A program made the position numbers and the translations under genes. A stretch of 61,863 bases of DNA from RGIG5579 sp045655865 (GTDB lineage: Bacteria; Bacillota; Clostridia; Oscillospirales; SIG627), in NCBI GenBank assembly GCA_045655865.1, contig JAZOQB010000035.1, positions 1 to 61,863 of the forward strand, given 5' to 3'. The notes below the pieces were generated by a model. That model saw only the letters and a program-made list of their open reading frames with translations. It had not been told where the DNA came from and searched no databases. Of this stretch, positions 31,540 through 40,243 are shown piece after piece. The stretch's first letter is position 1, and every line of letters begins with the position of its first letter.

Positions 31540-32499
31540 ATGTCGTCAAAAACCATTGAAATATCAAATATGGATACGGTTGCAGAGATTTTTGGTGCTT
31601 TTGATTCTAACCTTCAGCGCATCGAAAAAGAATTTTCTGTTACCATTTTCAGCCGGGACGGACAGATCTGTGTCTCCGGAGAAGAAGAGGGCGTAGAGCT
31701 GGCGGCTAAGGTCATTTCGTATCTGGCCAAGCTTTCCGGCCTTTCCGGAGGGATCACGGAACAGAATCTGGAATATGTTATTGGCGTGGTTCGGGACAAC
31801 GATGAGTGGAGCGCAGAGGAATTGACCCGAGATACCGTCTGCATTACCGCCAAAGGGCGTCCTATTAAGCCGAAAACCATGGGGCAGAAAGGTTTTCTTG
31901 AGTGTATTCGCACGAAAACCATCACCTTTGGCGTAGGTCCTGCCGGAACAGGAAAAACCTTTCTTGCAGTGGCCATGGCTTGTGCCGCTCTGAGAAAAAA
32001 AGAAATTTCCCGTATCATCATTACCCGTCCCGCGGTGGAAGCGGGCGAGCGCCTTGGTTTTTTACCCGGCGATCTGCAAAGTAAGGTTGACCCTTACCTT
32101 CGCCCCCTGTACGATGCACTGTTTGAAATGCTGGGGGGAGAAAATTATCAACGCCTTTTGGAAAAGGGTACCATCGAAGTGGCTCCCCTGGCCTATATGA
32201 GAGGACGCACCCTGGACGATTCTTTCATTATATTAGATGAAGCGCAAAACACCACACCGGAGCAGATGAAAATGTTTCTGACCCGCCTGGGACAGGGATC
32301 GAAGGCGGTGGTCAACGGTGACATTACCCAGATCGATCTTCCCGCCGGAATGCCATCAGGTCTGTCTCAGGCATTGGAGGTTTGTCGGGAAGTGGAAGGA
32401 GTGGGCATATTCCACTTAACTGCCAAAGATGTGGTCCGCAATTCCATTGTTTCCCGGATTGTAAAGGCCTATGAAAAATATGGAAAGGGAAAAAAATGA
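31540..32499 (+). CDS. phoH: PhoH-family ATPase
   Basis: A 319-residue protein with an N-terminal KH-like region and a C-terminal P-loop ATPase of the PhoH type. Walker A (GPAGTGKTFLAVAMA) is near residues 131-145, Walker B (FIILDEAQNTT) near residues 229-239. The SRxxVxxGERLGFLPGDLxxKVDPYLRP pattern is near 165-193. PhoH proteins are linked to RNA metabolism and fit with the RNase YbeY encoded next. The stop overlaps the ybeY start (ATGA). Confidence 0.95.
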   Translation: MSSKTIEISNMDTVAEIFGAFDSNLQRIEKEFSVTIFSRDGQICVSGEEEGVELAAKVISYLAKLSGLSGGITEQNLEYVIGVVRDNDEWSAEELTRDTVCITAKGRPIKPKTMGQKGFLECIRTKTITFGVGPAGTGKTFLAVAMACAALRKKEISRIIITRPAVEAGERLGFLPGDLQSKVDPYLRPLYDALFEMLGGENYQRLLEKGTIEVAPLAYMRGRTLDDSFIILDEAQNTTPEQMKMFLTRLGQGSKAVVNGDITQIDLPAGMPSGLSQALEVCREVEGVGIFHLTAKDVVRNSIVSRIVKAYEKYGKGKK

Positions 32500-32972
32500 A
32501 CCACCGCATTCAAATTGAAAATATCCAGACGGAACGCGCACCGTTCCGCGGATATAAGACCGCACTGCGTCGGGCCATATCTGCCGTCTTACAGGAAGAG
32601 GGCTTTTCTCAAAAGGCAGAGGTTTCTGTGACCCTGGTCTCCCGGGAAGAGATCCGAAGGCTCAACCATCAGTATCGCGGCATCGATCGGGAGACGGATG
32701 TGCTCTCTTTCCCTATGCTGGAAAAGGGAGAAACGGAAGATGTACAGCAGTGGGGAAGCGCCGCCCTTTTGGGAGATATCATCGTCTGCCCGGAGATCAT
32801 CTTTTCTCAGGGCGAACAGTTCGGCACCGGTTACCGAAAGGAATTTTGTCTTATGGTGATCCACTCCACCCTTCACCTTTTGGGCTGGGATCACATAGAG
32901 GAAAAGGAACAAAAATTAATGTTCGCTTTGCAGGAGAAGATCCTTGATTCTTTGCAGGGCGAGGATGAATAG
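32496..32972 (+). CDS. ybeY: Endoribonuclease YbeY (16S rRNA maturation)
   Basis: A 158-residue metal-dependent endoribonuclease acting in 16S rRNA 3'-end maturation and ribosome quality control. The zinc-binding motif HSTLHLLGWDH lies near residues 124-134, with three histidines intact, and RxTDVLSFP is near residues 62-70. The start overlaps the phoH stop and era follows after 12 bases, a widely conserved order. Confidence 0.96.
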   Translation: MNHRIQIENIQTERAPFRGYKTALRRAISAVLQEEGFSQKAEVSVTLVSREEIRRLNHQYRGIDRETDVLSFPMLEKGETEDVQQWGSAALLGDIIVCPEIIFSQGEQFGTGYRKEFCLMVIHSTLHLLGWDHIEEKEQKLMFALQEKILDSLQGEDE

Positions 32973-32984
32973 AAACGGAATTAC

Positions 32985-33890
32985 ATGATGGAAAATTTAA
33001 CTCAAAAAACAGGATTTATTGCCATTGTTGGCCGCCCCAACGTGGGGAAAAGCACTCTTTTGAATACCCTTTTGGGGGAAAAGATCGCAGCGGTATCCCG
33101 CAAGCCGCAGACCACTCGCACCTCCATCACAGGAATCCTTACCCGGGATGGTTGTCAGTACGTTTTTTTGGATACCCCCGGTGTACATAAACCTCGCACC
33201 AAACTTGGCGATTTTATGATGAAGAGCGTGGGCACTGCCACCGCCGACGTATCTTTGGCCATGCTGGTCACCGAGCCCTTGGCCAAGATCCACCCCATTG
33301 AAAAGGAGCTTCTGGATAAATTTCAGAAAATGAGGCTCCCTGTCATTCTTCTTATAAATAAGACCGATCTTTTTTCACCGGAGGAGATCCTTCGGACCAT
33401 TGACGTGTTCGCCAAAGAATATACTTTTGCAGCTGTCATTCCGCTTTCTGCCAAAACGGGAGACGGAACGGATATTATTTTCCGGGAAGCCGAACCTTTC
33501 ATGGAGGAGGGCCCCTGGTTTTTCCCCTCGGATATGATCTCCGATCAGCCGGAACGCACCATCGCTGCGGAGATGATCCGGGAAAAGCTGTTAAAGCTCC
33601 TGGATCAGGAGATCCCCCACGGTGTTGCGGTGGTCATTGAGGATTTTAAGGAATCGGATAAGCTTTTGGATATCCGCGCTGAGATCTATTGCGAAAAGCC
33701 GGGACACAAAAAGATCATTATCGGAAAAGACGGCGCCATGCTGAAAAAAGTGGGCAGTTTCGCTCGGGAAGATCTGGAGGCCTTTTTCGGCGTTCACGTA
33801 AATATCAATCTTTGGGTCAAAGTAAAGGAGAATTGGCGAGATAACGAACTGCTCCTTAATTCTCTCGGTTTTCGTCGCGAGGACAAATGA
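32985..33890 (+). CDS. era: GTPase Era
   Basis: A 301-residue GTPase that binds 16S rRNA and checks 30S maturation. G1 (GRPNVGKS) is near residues 16-23, G3 (DTPG) near residues 63-66 and G4 (NKTD) near residue 124. The C-terminal KH domain has GHKKIIIGKDGAMLKKVG near residues 239-256. The start is ATGATG; either could be used. Its stop overlaps the recO start (ATGA). Confidence 0.97.
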   Translation: MMENLTQKTGFIAIVGRPNVGKSTLLNTLLGEKIAAVSRKPQTTRTSITGILTRDGCQYVFLDTPGVHKPRTKLGDFMMKSVGTATADVSLAMLVTEPLAKIHPIEKELLDKFQKMRLPVILLINKTDLFSPEEILRTIDVFAKEYTFAAVIPLSAKTGDGTDIIFREAEPFMEEGPWFFPSDMISDQPERTIAAEMIREKLLKLLDQEIPHGVAVVIEDFKESDKLLDIRAEIYCEKPGHKKIIIGKDGAMLKKVGSFAREDLEAFFGVHVNINLWVKVKENWRDNELLLNSLGFRREDK

Positions 33891-34690
33891 TACGGACTGT
33901 CAAAGGGCTGGTTCTTCGCAGCATTCAATATGGGGAAAGCGATAAGCTGATCACCGTTTTGACTGAGGAAGGAAAAATTTTCTTCAAAGCGCGCGGAATC
34001 CGGAGTTTGACCAGCAAAAATGCTGCCGGTTGTGCCGCTTTTGTGTATTCGGAATTTGTTTTGGACCAGAGAGGGGACAAGTGCTTTTTGAGAAGGGCAC
34101 AACCCCTCTATTCCACGGTGCGCGCCGGCGCCAGCCTGACTTCTCTGTCGCTGGCAACGTATCTGGCAGAGCTGGCGGAAGACGTGGCACGGGATGAAGA
34201 AACAGGGACTATGGTGCTTCGCCTTTTGATGAACGCGCTGTTTCTTATCTCTAAGGAAGACCGGCCGGAGGATCTGATCAAAGGCGTGTTTGAAATGCGA
34301 CTTCTGGCCGCCAACGGCCTAATGCCGCGCCTGGAGGGGTGCGTTGTTTGCGGAAAAGAGACAAAGCGGTTCACCGGACTTTTTTTTCGACTTTTGGAAG
34401 GGGATCTTGTTTGCCCGGATTGCCTTACCTCTTACGATCGAGAGCTTTGCCGAGTGTCGCCGGAAGTGATTGCTCTTTGCCGCCACAGTATAGAACAGAG
34501 CGAGGAAAAAGCTTACGCCGTTCGGATTTCCGAGAGGCTTTTACGGGAATTTTCCCATTTTGCAGAGAAATTTCTTCTTCAACAAATGGAGCGAAAGTAC
34601 AACACTCTGGATTTTTACCACCAAGTAAAACGCTTGCCGCAAGAAAAGCATCGAAAAGAGCAACCAACGAATGAAGGAAGAAAAATATGA
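33887..34690 (+). CDS. recO: DNA repair protein RecO
   Basis: A 267-residue protein with an N-terminal OB fold (GLVLRSIQYGESDKLITVLTEE near residues 6-27), a helical domain and a zinc finger. The zinc finger has CVVCG near residues 152-156 and CPDC near residues 178-181, with both pairs intact. RecO loads RecA on SSB-coated DNA with RecR. It overlaps era at its start and mutS2 at its end by 4 bases each. Confidence 0.95.
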   Translation: MIRTVKGLVLRSIQYGESDKLITVLTEEGKIFFKARGIRSLTSKNAAGCAAFVYSEFVLDQRGDKCFLRRAQPLYSTVRAGASLTSLSLATYLAELAEDVARDEETGTMVLRLLMNALFLISKEDRPEDLIKGVFEMRLLAANGLMPRLEGCVVCGKETKRFTGLFFRLLEGDLVCPDCLTSYDRELCRVSPEVIALCRHSIEQSEEKAYAVRISERLLREFSHFAEKFLLQQMERKYNTLDFYHQVKRLPQEKHRKEQPTNEGRKI

Positions 34691-37065
34691 TACCCTTTGA
34701 AAAAGCTGTCGCAACTTTGGAATATGAAAAGATTCTTTCAATGCTGGCTTCCTCTTGCAGTGTGGAGGCCGGTAAGGAAAAGATTTTGACGCTCCGGCCG
34801 GACTCAGATCCGGACCGGGTCTCTTTTTTGCAAAAGGAGACCGCAATTGCAAAACGGGTCTTAGCGGTCAAAGGAAGTCCTGCCCTTTCCGCTCATCCCC
34901 TTTTACCCGGAGTGATCGATCGGGCAGAGAAGGGAGCGGTGCTCAATCCTTCGGAACTTTTGCGGGTCGGTGCTCTTTTGCGATCGGTGAGCCACGCCCG
35001 ACAATACGGAGAAAACCTTCAAGGAGAAGATCGCCTTCTGGGGGAAATTTTCTCTCGCTTACGTCCCAATCGCGGACTGGAAGAGGAGATCGGTCGCTGT
35101 ATCCTATCCGAGGACACCCTCTCAGATGAGGCTTCTCCTGCCCTGTTTTCCATTCGTCGGAAAATGGCCTCTTGCGCCGCGAAGATCCGGGAAGCTCTCC
35201 AACACTATATCTCCGGAGCCTATGGAAATTTTTTACAGGAGAACATCATTACCTTTCGCAATTCCCGGTATGTGATCCCGGTAAAAAGTGAATATAAAAA
35301 TGAGATCCGGGGGCTGATCCACGATACCAGCTCCAGCGGTGCCACGGTATTCATCGAACCGATGAGTGTGGTGGAGTATAACAATCAGATCAAGGTGCTG
35401 GAAGGAGAGGAAAAGGATGAGATCGAGCGCATCCTTTCCGCCCTCTCTCAGTCCGTTTCCGCCTTTTCCGATGCTCTTCGCCTTGATTTTTACGATATCG
35501 TAGAAATTTCCGTGATTTTTGCACGGGCGGAGCTAGCGGTGAAAATGGATGCCGTGGAGCCGTCCATTTCCCGTAATGGGGAGTTGGAACTGTGCTTGGC
35601 TCGCCATCCTCTTCTGGATCGAAAAATCGCCGTTCCCATCTCGCTGAGTCTGGGAAAGGGCTTTGACACTCTGGTTATTACCGGTCCTAACACCGGAGGA
35701 AAAACCGTAACGCTCAAGACCGTAGGTCTACTTTCCATGATGGCGCAAACGGGACTGCAGATCCCTGCCCAGTCCGCTGTTTTTCCTGTGTATCCGGACA
35801 TTTTGGCAGATATTGGAGACGAGCAGAGCATCGAGCAGTCTCTCTCCACGTTCTCTGCACACATTCGGAATATCATCTCCATGCTCTCCCAGGCTCCCCG
35901 GAAAGCGCTCATGCTCTTTGACGAATTGGGGAGTGGCACAGACCCGGTGGAGGGAGCTGCTCTGGCAGAGGCTATTTTGGAAACCGTTCGGGAACGTGGT
36001 ATCTTTTGTGTAGCCACCACCCACTATGCAGAGTTAAAGACCTATGCCTTGGAGACAGAGGGTGTGGAAAACGCCTCTTGTGAATTTGATCTTGCCACTT
36101 TGAAACCTACCTATCGCCTGATCATCGGTACTCCGGGGCGTTCCAACGCCTTTCTTATATCCGCTCGCCTTGGCCTTTCGCAGGAAATCATCCAAAAGGC
36201 GGAGCGCCTTGTCAAGGCAGAAAACCGTCGTTTTGAGACCGTGGTTGGAAAGCTGGAGGAAGAAAGAGTGGAGATGGAGAAGGCCCGGGAAGAGGCCCGG
36301 CGTCTTCAGGAAGAAGCCCGCGTGATGCGGGAGGAAACGTTAAAGGAACGGGAAGGGCTGCTCGGCGGCGCGGAAAAAGAATTGGAGCGGGCAAAGCAAG
36401 AAGCGTTGCGCCTTGTTAAAAGCGCTCGTGCTCTGTCTGACTCTACCTTTGAAAAATTAGAAGAAATGCAGAAAAAAGCCCTTCGTGATCGGGCTCAGGA
36501 GGATCTGGAAGAAGAGAGAAGGAAGATTCGCCTCACTTTGCGCAACATGGAAGACGACGTTTCCAGCCGTATGGTAGAGGTGGAGGAAAAAGAAGAGAAC
36601 TACACCCTCCCAAGACCTTTGAAAAAAGGAGATGCGGTGTTGATCTCCAATGTGGGAAAAGAGGGGATCCTGGAGAAGCTGACCGGTAGGGAAGCTACCG
36701 TTTTGGTTGGCAATCTCCGTATGAAAACGCCGGTTTCCGCCTTGCGGCTGATGACGGGTTTCCAAAAAGGAAAAAAGGAAAAAAAGAAGGGATCAGTTTC
36801 CTCAACTCCCCGAGCGCAAATTACCAATTCCGTGGATGTTCGCGGCCTTGTTACCGACGATGCTTGGTTTGTGGTGGATAAATACCTGGACGATGTCATC
36901 CTCACGGGATTTGAAAGCGTTACTGTGATTCACGGAAAGGGAACGGGGGCGCTCAAGGCAGGTCTTTGGCGTTATTTTAAAAAGGATCCCCGGATTCGTT
37001 CCTTCCGTTTGGGCCTCTATGGTGAAGGAGACGGAGGAGTTACAATTCTGGAAATGAAAAAGTGA
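34687..37065 (+). CDS. mutS2: Endonuclease MutS2
   Basis: A 792-residue protein with MutS-like core, lever and ATPase domains and a C-terminal Smr nuclease domain. Walker A (ITGPNTGGKT) is near residues 329-338, Walker B and signature (LMLFDELGSGTDP) near 411-423. A long coiled coil spans roughly residues 510-640. The Smr domain from about residue 715 includes SVDVRGLVTDD and IHGKGTGALK. MutS2 limits recombination and acts in ribosome collision rescue in Firmicutes. It closes the yqfC-mutS2 operon. Confidence 0.96.
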   Translation: MIPFEKAVATLEYEKILSMLASSCSVEAGKEKILTLRPDSDPDRVSFLQKETAIAKRVLAVKGSPALSAHPLLPGVIDRAEKGAVLNPSELLRVGALLRSVSHARQYGENLQGEDRLLGEIFSRLRPNRGLEEEIGRCILSEDTLSDEASPALFSIRRKMASCAAKIREALQHYISGAYGNFLQENIITFRNSRYVIPVKSEYKNEIRGLIHDTSSSGATVFIEPMSVVEYNNQIKVLEGEEKDEIERILSALSQSVSAFSDALRLDFYDIVEISVIFARAELAVKMDAVEPSISRNGELELCLARHPLLDRKIAVPISLSLGKGFDTLVITGPNTGGKTVTLKTVGLLSMMAQTGLQIPAQSAVFPVYPDILADIGDEQSIEQSLSTFSAHIRNIISMLSQAPRKALMLFDELGSGTDPVEGAALAEAILETVRERGIFCVATTHYAELKTYALETEGVENASCEFDLATLKPTYRLIIGTPGRSNAFLISARLGLSQEIIQKAERLVKAENRRFETVVGKLEEERVEMEKAREEARRLQEEARVMREETLKEREGLLGGAEKELERAKQEALRLVKSARALSDSTFEKLEEMQKKALRDRAQEDLEEERRKIRLTLRNMEDDVSSRMVEVEEKEENYTLPRPLKKGDAVLISNVGKEGILEKLTGREATVLVGNLRMKTPVSALRLMTGFQKGKKEKKKGSVSSTPRAQITNSVDVRGLVTDDAWFVVDKYLDDVILTGFESVTVIHGKGTGALKAGLWRYFKKDPRIRSFRLGLYGEGDGGVTILEMKK

Positions 37066-37081
37066 ATTTTTTGTTAACAAT

Positions 37082-37115
37082 GAAGCCGGCAAAGGACGAA
37101 TTCTTTGCCGGCTTC
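37082..37115 (+). terminator. Hairpin after mutS2
   Basis: GAAGCCGGCAAAG (37082-37094) pairs exactly with CTTTGCCGGCTTC (37103-37115). The stem is strong but no T-run follows, so termination may be incomplete or Rho-assisted. The AT-rich 37116-37241 has nothing else that I can support. Confidence 0.65.
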
Positions 37116-37241
37116 GTATGATTGAACATATATTATATAAGGAAAAAAACCAATGAAAAAAAGATCGCTTTTTCTCAGAAAATGAGGAAAAACGAAAAAT
37201 GAATAAAATATTTCATAATTATTAAAAAAAAGAGAACAATA

Positions 37242-37270
37242 TTGACAAGGAATTTTTTTCTGCCTATAAT
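37242..37270 (+). promoter_or_regulatory. Promoter of the cell wall hydrolase gene
   Basis: TTGACA (37242-37247) and TATAAT (37265-37270) have a 17-base spacer and match sigma-A consensus exactly, about 60 bases before the ATG at 37330. This suggests vegetative expression as well as any sporulation role. Confidence 0.85.
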
Positions 37271-37329
37271 CACCAGCGATTTGATAGCGCTTCGAGAAAT
37301 GTGCGAAGAAAAAGAAATTAGGAGATCGT

Positions 37330-38082
37330 ATGACAAAACACTTGCTGAAGCTGAGCGGATCGGTTTCCGTGTTTTTCGCAAGCCTGGGTTTGATCCTGTC
37401 CGTTCTGATTTCTCCCTTGCAATTGCCTGTTTTCGAAAGAGTGAATATCATTTGCTTGAAAGAAGAGGAGAAGGGCGATGCGTATCAGGATTCGGAGCCT
37501 CAGGCTGAGCCCGAGACTGCCGTGCTTCCCATGGCAACGGTGACACCTTTGGAAATATCCGATCTTGCAAAAGCGTCTCTGTCATCCACGCTGTTTCACG
37601 CAAACAGAGAAGAGATACCGGGTTCGGTGGAGAATGTTGTTTCCTCCGTTCTTGCTTCCCGTCAGGAAGGGCCTGTGCCCGAGGGAAATTTTGAAGTATT
37701 CTGTGATCTGACACCGGAAGAATATGAAATGCTGCTTTATTGTGTAGACCATGAAACCAGAAACGGATCATTGGAGCACCGAATGTTGATTATTCAGGTG
37801 GTGCTCAACCGGGTTCAAGGTCCCAAGTTTGGTTCCACCGTGAAGGAAGTTCTTACCGCGCCCAACCAGTTTTGCGGAATGGCCGGTTTTGAAGAGCGCG
37901 ACGGTTGGGTTCCTCTGGAGTTAACTCGGCAAGCGGCGGATCAGGTGCTTTCCGGTCAGGCGCCGGATCTTGCCCAAGGAGCGGTGTATTTCTGCAATCC
38001 CACCTTGGTAGGGGAAGGAAATTGGTTCGACACCACGTTGGAAGCGGTGTGTTACATCGAAGGTCACCGCTTTTATCGCTAG
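37330..38082 (+). CDS. SleB/CwlJ-type cell wall hydrolase
   Basis: A 250-residue exported protein. An N-terminal hydrophobic segment (residues 10-38) acts as signal or anchor. A linker rich in Glu, Pro and Ser follows. The hydrolase_2 domain starts near residue 135 with EMLLYCVDHETRNGSLEHRMLIIQVVLNRV and runs to GNWFDTTLEAVCYIEGHRFYR at the end. The acidic residue in the VDHETR segment corresponds to the catalytic Glu of the family. Such enzymes cleave spore cortex or peptidoglycan. Lack of a peptidoglycan-binding domain and the sigma-A promoter make a germination-only role uncertain. Confidence 0.87.
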   Translation: MTKHLLKLSGSVSVFFASLGLILSVLISPLQLPVFERVNIICLKEEEKGDAYQDSEPQAEPETAVLPMATVTPLEISDLAKASLSSTLFHANREEIPGSVENVVSSVLASRQEGPVPEGNFEVFCDLTPEEYEMLLYCVDHETRNGSLEHRMLIIQVVLNRVQGPKFGSTVKEVLTAPNQFCGMAGFEERDGWVPLELTRQAADQVLSGQAPDLAQGAVYFCNPTLVGEGNWFDTTLEAVCYIEGHRFYR

Positions 38083-38090
38083 AGAACATG

Positions 38091-38118
38091 AAAGAGACAG
38101 GTTTCCTGTCTCTTTTTT
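38091..38118 (+). terminator. Terminator of the cell wall hydrolase gene
   Basis: AAAGAGACAGG and CCTGTCTCTTT flank a 3-base loop, followed by more T's. Confidence 0.88.
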
Positions 38119-38155
38119 CTTTTTGCGGGAGAGAAAAAATATTTTAATTCTGCTC

Positions 38156-38184
38156 TTGACAAAAACTGGTTTCTTGTGTATAAT
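38156..38184 (+). promoter_or_regulatory. Promoter of the rpsF-ssb-rpsR operon
   Basis: TTGACA (38156-38161) and TATAAT (38179-38184) are consensus boxes with a 17-base spacer. The start of transcription would be near 38191, leaving a leader of about 75 bases. Confidence 0.92.
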
Positions 38185-38191
38185 TCCTCGA

Positions 38192-38262
38192 TGTGTCATG
38201 GTAAATTCTCATGCCATGCCCCTTGCCCCTCGAAAGAGGGGACATATGTCCAAAAGGAGGAA
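38192..38262 (+). promoter_or_regulatory. rpsF leader with hairpin, possible S6:S18 autoregulatory site
   Basis: The leader contains CATGG...CCATG pairing (around 38198-38219) and a tight CCCCTCGAAAGAGGGG hairpin at 38226-38241, just before the AAAAGGAGG ribosome site. In many bacteria an S6:S18-binding hairpin with a CCG-containing bulge sits here and represses translation. A clear match to that bulge is not visible, so the assignment is positional. Confidence 0.4.
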
Positions 38263-38268
38263 AGCATA

Positions 38269-38565
38269 ATGGAAAAACTGAAAGGCAAGTACGAGACTGT
38301 TTTCATCGTGAATGCCGAACTTGGAGAAGAGAAGGTTCAGGAATTGGTTACCAAGTTCAAGGGTATGATCGAGACGAACGCTGTGGTGGAAAACACCGAC
38401 GAGTGGGGCAAGAGAAGACTTGCGTATCCCATTGAAGATGTCAATGACGGATACTATGTCATCATGCAGTACACCGCAGATCGTGATTTCCCCGTAGAGT
38501 TGGAAAGAGTCTTCCACATTACCGAGGGAATTCTCCGTTCCATGACCGTTCGCCTGGACGGCTAA
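38269..38565 (+). CDS. rpsF: 30S ribosomal protein S6
   Basis: A 98-residue protein starting MEKLKGKYETVFIVNAEL, with WGKRRLAYPIEDVNDGYYVIMQYTA near residues 45-69, typical of S6. The ATG at 38269 follows AAAAGGAGGAAAGC. S6 pairs with S18 in the 30S platform, and both are encoded in this operon with ssb between them. Confidence 0.97.
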   Translation: MEKLKGKYETVFIVNAELGEEKVQELVTKFKGMIETNAVVENTDEWGKRRLAYPIEDVNDGYYVIMQYTADRDFPVELERVFHITEGILRSMTVRLDG

Positions 38566-38578
38566 AGGAGAAAAGAAA

Positions 38579-39019
38579 ATGGCAGCGTTTAACAAGGTGA
38601 TCCTGATCGGCAATCTGACCGCCGATCCGGAACTGAAGCAGACCCAGAGCGGGATTTCCGTCACCTCGTTCAGCATCGGCGTCAGCCGCAGCTACGCTTC
38701 CCGCAACGCGGAAAGCGGCCAACCCCAGTCCGACTTTTTCAACATTGTGGCTTGGAGAAACACCGCTGAATTTGTATCGAAGTATTTTCGCAAGGGTAGC
38801 TCGATTTTGGTCTGTGGCTCCCTTCAGAACAGAAGCTGGGTCGATCAAAATGGCCAGAAGCGTTATACCACCGAGGTGGTAGCGGAAGAAGTTCGTTTCG
38901 TGGACAGAAAGACTGACAGTTCTGCTCCTACACCCGGCGCCGTCCCCGCTCCTTACGGGGCCAGTCCGAAAGACGAGGCTTTTGAGGAAATGAGCGCCGA
39001 TGATGACCTTCCCTTTTAA
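38579..39019 (+). CDS. ssb: Single-stranded DNA-binding protein
   Basis: A 146-residue SSB with an N-terminal OB fold (AFNKVILIGNLTADPELKQTQSGISVTSFSIGV), a flexible Pro/Ala linker from about residue 112 and the acidic tip EEMSADDDLPF, which recruits partner proteins such as RecO. Length and gene order (rpsF-ssb-rpsR) are canonical. Confidence 0.97.
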   Translation: MAAFNKVILIGNLTADPELKQTQSGISVTSFSIGVSRSYASRNAESGQPQSDFFNIVAWRNTAEFVSKYFRKGSSILVCGSLQNRSWVDQNGQKRYTTEVVAEEVRFVDRKTDSSAPTPGAVPAPYGASPKDEAFEEMSADDDLPF

Positions 39020-39044
39020 TTCAACTTTTACGGAGGAAAGATAA

Positions 39045-39284
39045 ATGGATAAAGAACAAAAGGCATTTAGACCGAAGAGAAAAAAGAAAGTGTGCGCTTT
39101 TTGCGCTGAAAAAGTAACTGTTATTGATTACAAGGATGCGGCAAAGCTTCGCAAGTTTGTTTCCGAGCGCTCCAAGATTCTTCCCAGAAGAATCACCGGA
39201 ACTTGCGCAAAGCATCAGAGAGAGCTGACCACCGCCATCAAGCGCGCCCGTCAGATTGCGGTTCTTCCCTATATCAGCGATTAA
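39045..39284 (+). CDS. rpsR: 30S ribosomal protein S18
   Basis: A 79-residue protein. After a basic N-terminus comes KVCAFCAEKVTVIDYKDAAKLRKFVSERSKILPRRITGTCAKHQRELTTAIKRAR, the conserved S18 core. The CAFCAE pair plus later Cys and His suggest the zinc-binding form. The ribosome site is GGAGGAAAG. Confidence 0.97.
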   Translation: MDKEQKAFRPKRKKKVCAFCAEKVTVIDYKDAAKLRKFVSERSKILPRRITGTCAKHQRELTTAIKRARQIAVLPYISD

Positions 39285-39305
39285 GCTTTTTCGAGGAACA
39301 GGAAA

Positions 39306-39746
39306 ATGGAAGTATTGATTACGGTTCTTTGCAGCATCATGATTTTGCTGGCTATCTTTTTGGTAGTAGCTGTTTTGATGCAGAGCGGAAAAGACAACCG
39401 ACTTTCCGGTACCATTGCCGGAGGCGCTGAGACCTTTTTCGGAAAGACCAAGGGTAAGACCATTGACCGTGCTCTTTCCAAAGCCACGACCATTGTTTCG
39501 ATCATTTTTGTGGTTTTGGTGCTGGTAGTTTATGTGCTCCAGGGAGTACAGAGCAAGAATAACATTCCAAGTTCTTCCGGAACCGGTTCCGGTTCTTCTT
39601 CCGGCGGCAGCAACGCTGCACAGACCGAAACAGTAGATGACAAAACCGCTACCGAAGAAGAATCCACTACAGATCCCACTACTGACTCGGATGGCGAATC
39701 CGACGAAGAAAATAAGTCTACAGAAAACACTGCACAACAGAATTGA
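39306..39746 (+). CDS. secG: Protein translocase subunit SecG
   Basis: A 146-residue protein with two membrane segments, near residues 4-24 and 55-75, joined by the conserved GTIAGGAETFFGKTKGKTIDRALSK loop. After the second segment a tail of about 70 residues runs Ser/Gly-rich, then Thr/Glu/Asp-rich. That tail makes it about twice the length of a minimal SecG. Such acidic tails occur in other Firmicutes; a function is not known. Confidence 0.92.
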   Translation: MEVLITVLCSIMILLAIFLVVAVLMQSGKDNRLSGTIAGGAETFFGKTKGKTIDRALSKATTIVSIIFVVLVLVVYVLQGVQSKNNIPSSSGTGSGSSSGGSNAAQTETVDDKTATEEESTTDPTTDSDGESDEENKSTENTAQQN

Positions 39747-39781
39747 CGTTGAGCGCTGCGGCGCTTTTGGAGGTATGAAGA

Positions 39782-39967
39782 ATGGCAAAGTGTGAAATTT
39801 GCGGAAAGGGCGTTGCTTTCGGACAGAGAGTTTCCCATTCCCACAGAAGAACCAATCATGCATGGAAGCCCAATGTAAAGAAGGTTAGAGCCGTTGTGAA
39901 CGGTTCTCACACCCGTCTTTACGTTTGTGCCCACTGCTTGAGAAGCGGCAAGGTCGAGAGAGTTTAA
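39782..39967 (+). CDS. rpmB: 50S ribosomal protein L28
   Basis: A 61-residue protein starting MAKCEICGKGVAFGQRVSHSHRRTNHAWKPN, with CxxC near the N-terminus and CAHC (VCAHCLRSGKVERV) near the C-terminus, a zinc-ribbon L28. The ribosome site is GGAGGT. It closes this plus-strand run and is followed by a strong terminator. Confidence 0.97.
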   Translation: MAKCEICGKGVAFGQRVSHSHRRTNHAWKPNVKKVRAVVNGSHTRLYVCAHCLRSGKVERV

Positions 39968-40029
39968 GAAACAAGAAAGACCGTGTTTTTAAAACACGCA
40001 CAGCCGGTAAAAGAAGCAAAAACCAGCCG

Positions 40030-40067
40030 AACGGAGACACTTCGTAAAGAAGTTGTCTCCGTTTTTC
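40030..40067 (+). terminator. Terminator after rpmB
   Basis: AACGGAGACA (40030-40039) pairs with TGTCTCCGTT (40053-40062), with CTTC/GAAG pairing inside, followed by T's. Confidence 0.9.
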
Positions 40068-40144
40068 TGTTTATAATCGGTTTTGCCGAAAAAGGAAAAA
40101 TGAAGAATTACGGGGAAAGATAAAAAAGTTACGGTATCTTTGAG

Positions 40145-40173
40145 TTGACAAAAGGGGGTGGTTATGAGATAAT
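40145..40173 (+). promoter_or_regulatory. Promoter of the GH31 gene
   Basis: TTGACA (40145-40150) and GATAAT (40168-40173) are spaced by 17 bases, about 70 bases before the start at 40244. Confidence 0.65.
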
Positions 40174-40243
40174 CGGGGTATAATATGCCGGGGAATGATA
40201 AAAACATTTTCTCTTGTCGGCCTTATGAAAAAGGAGCGGTACA

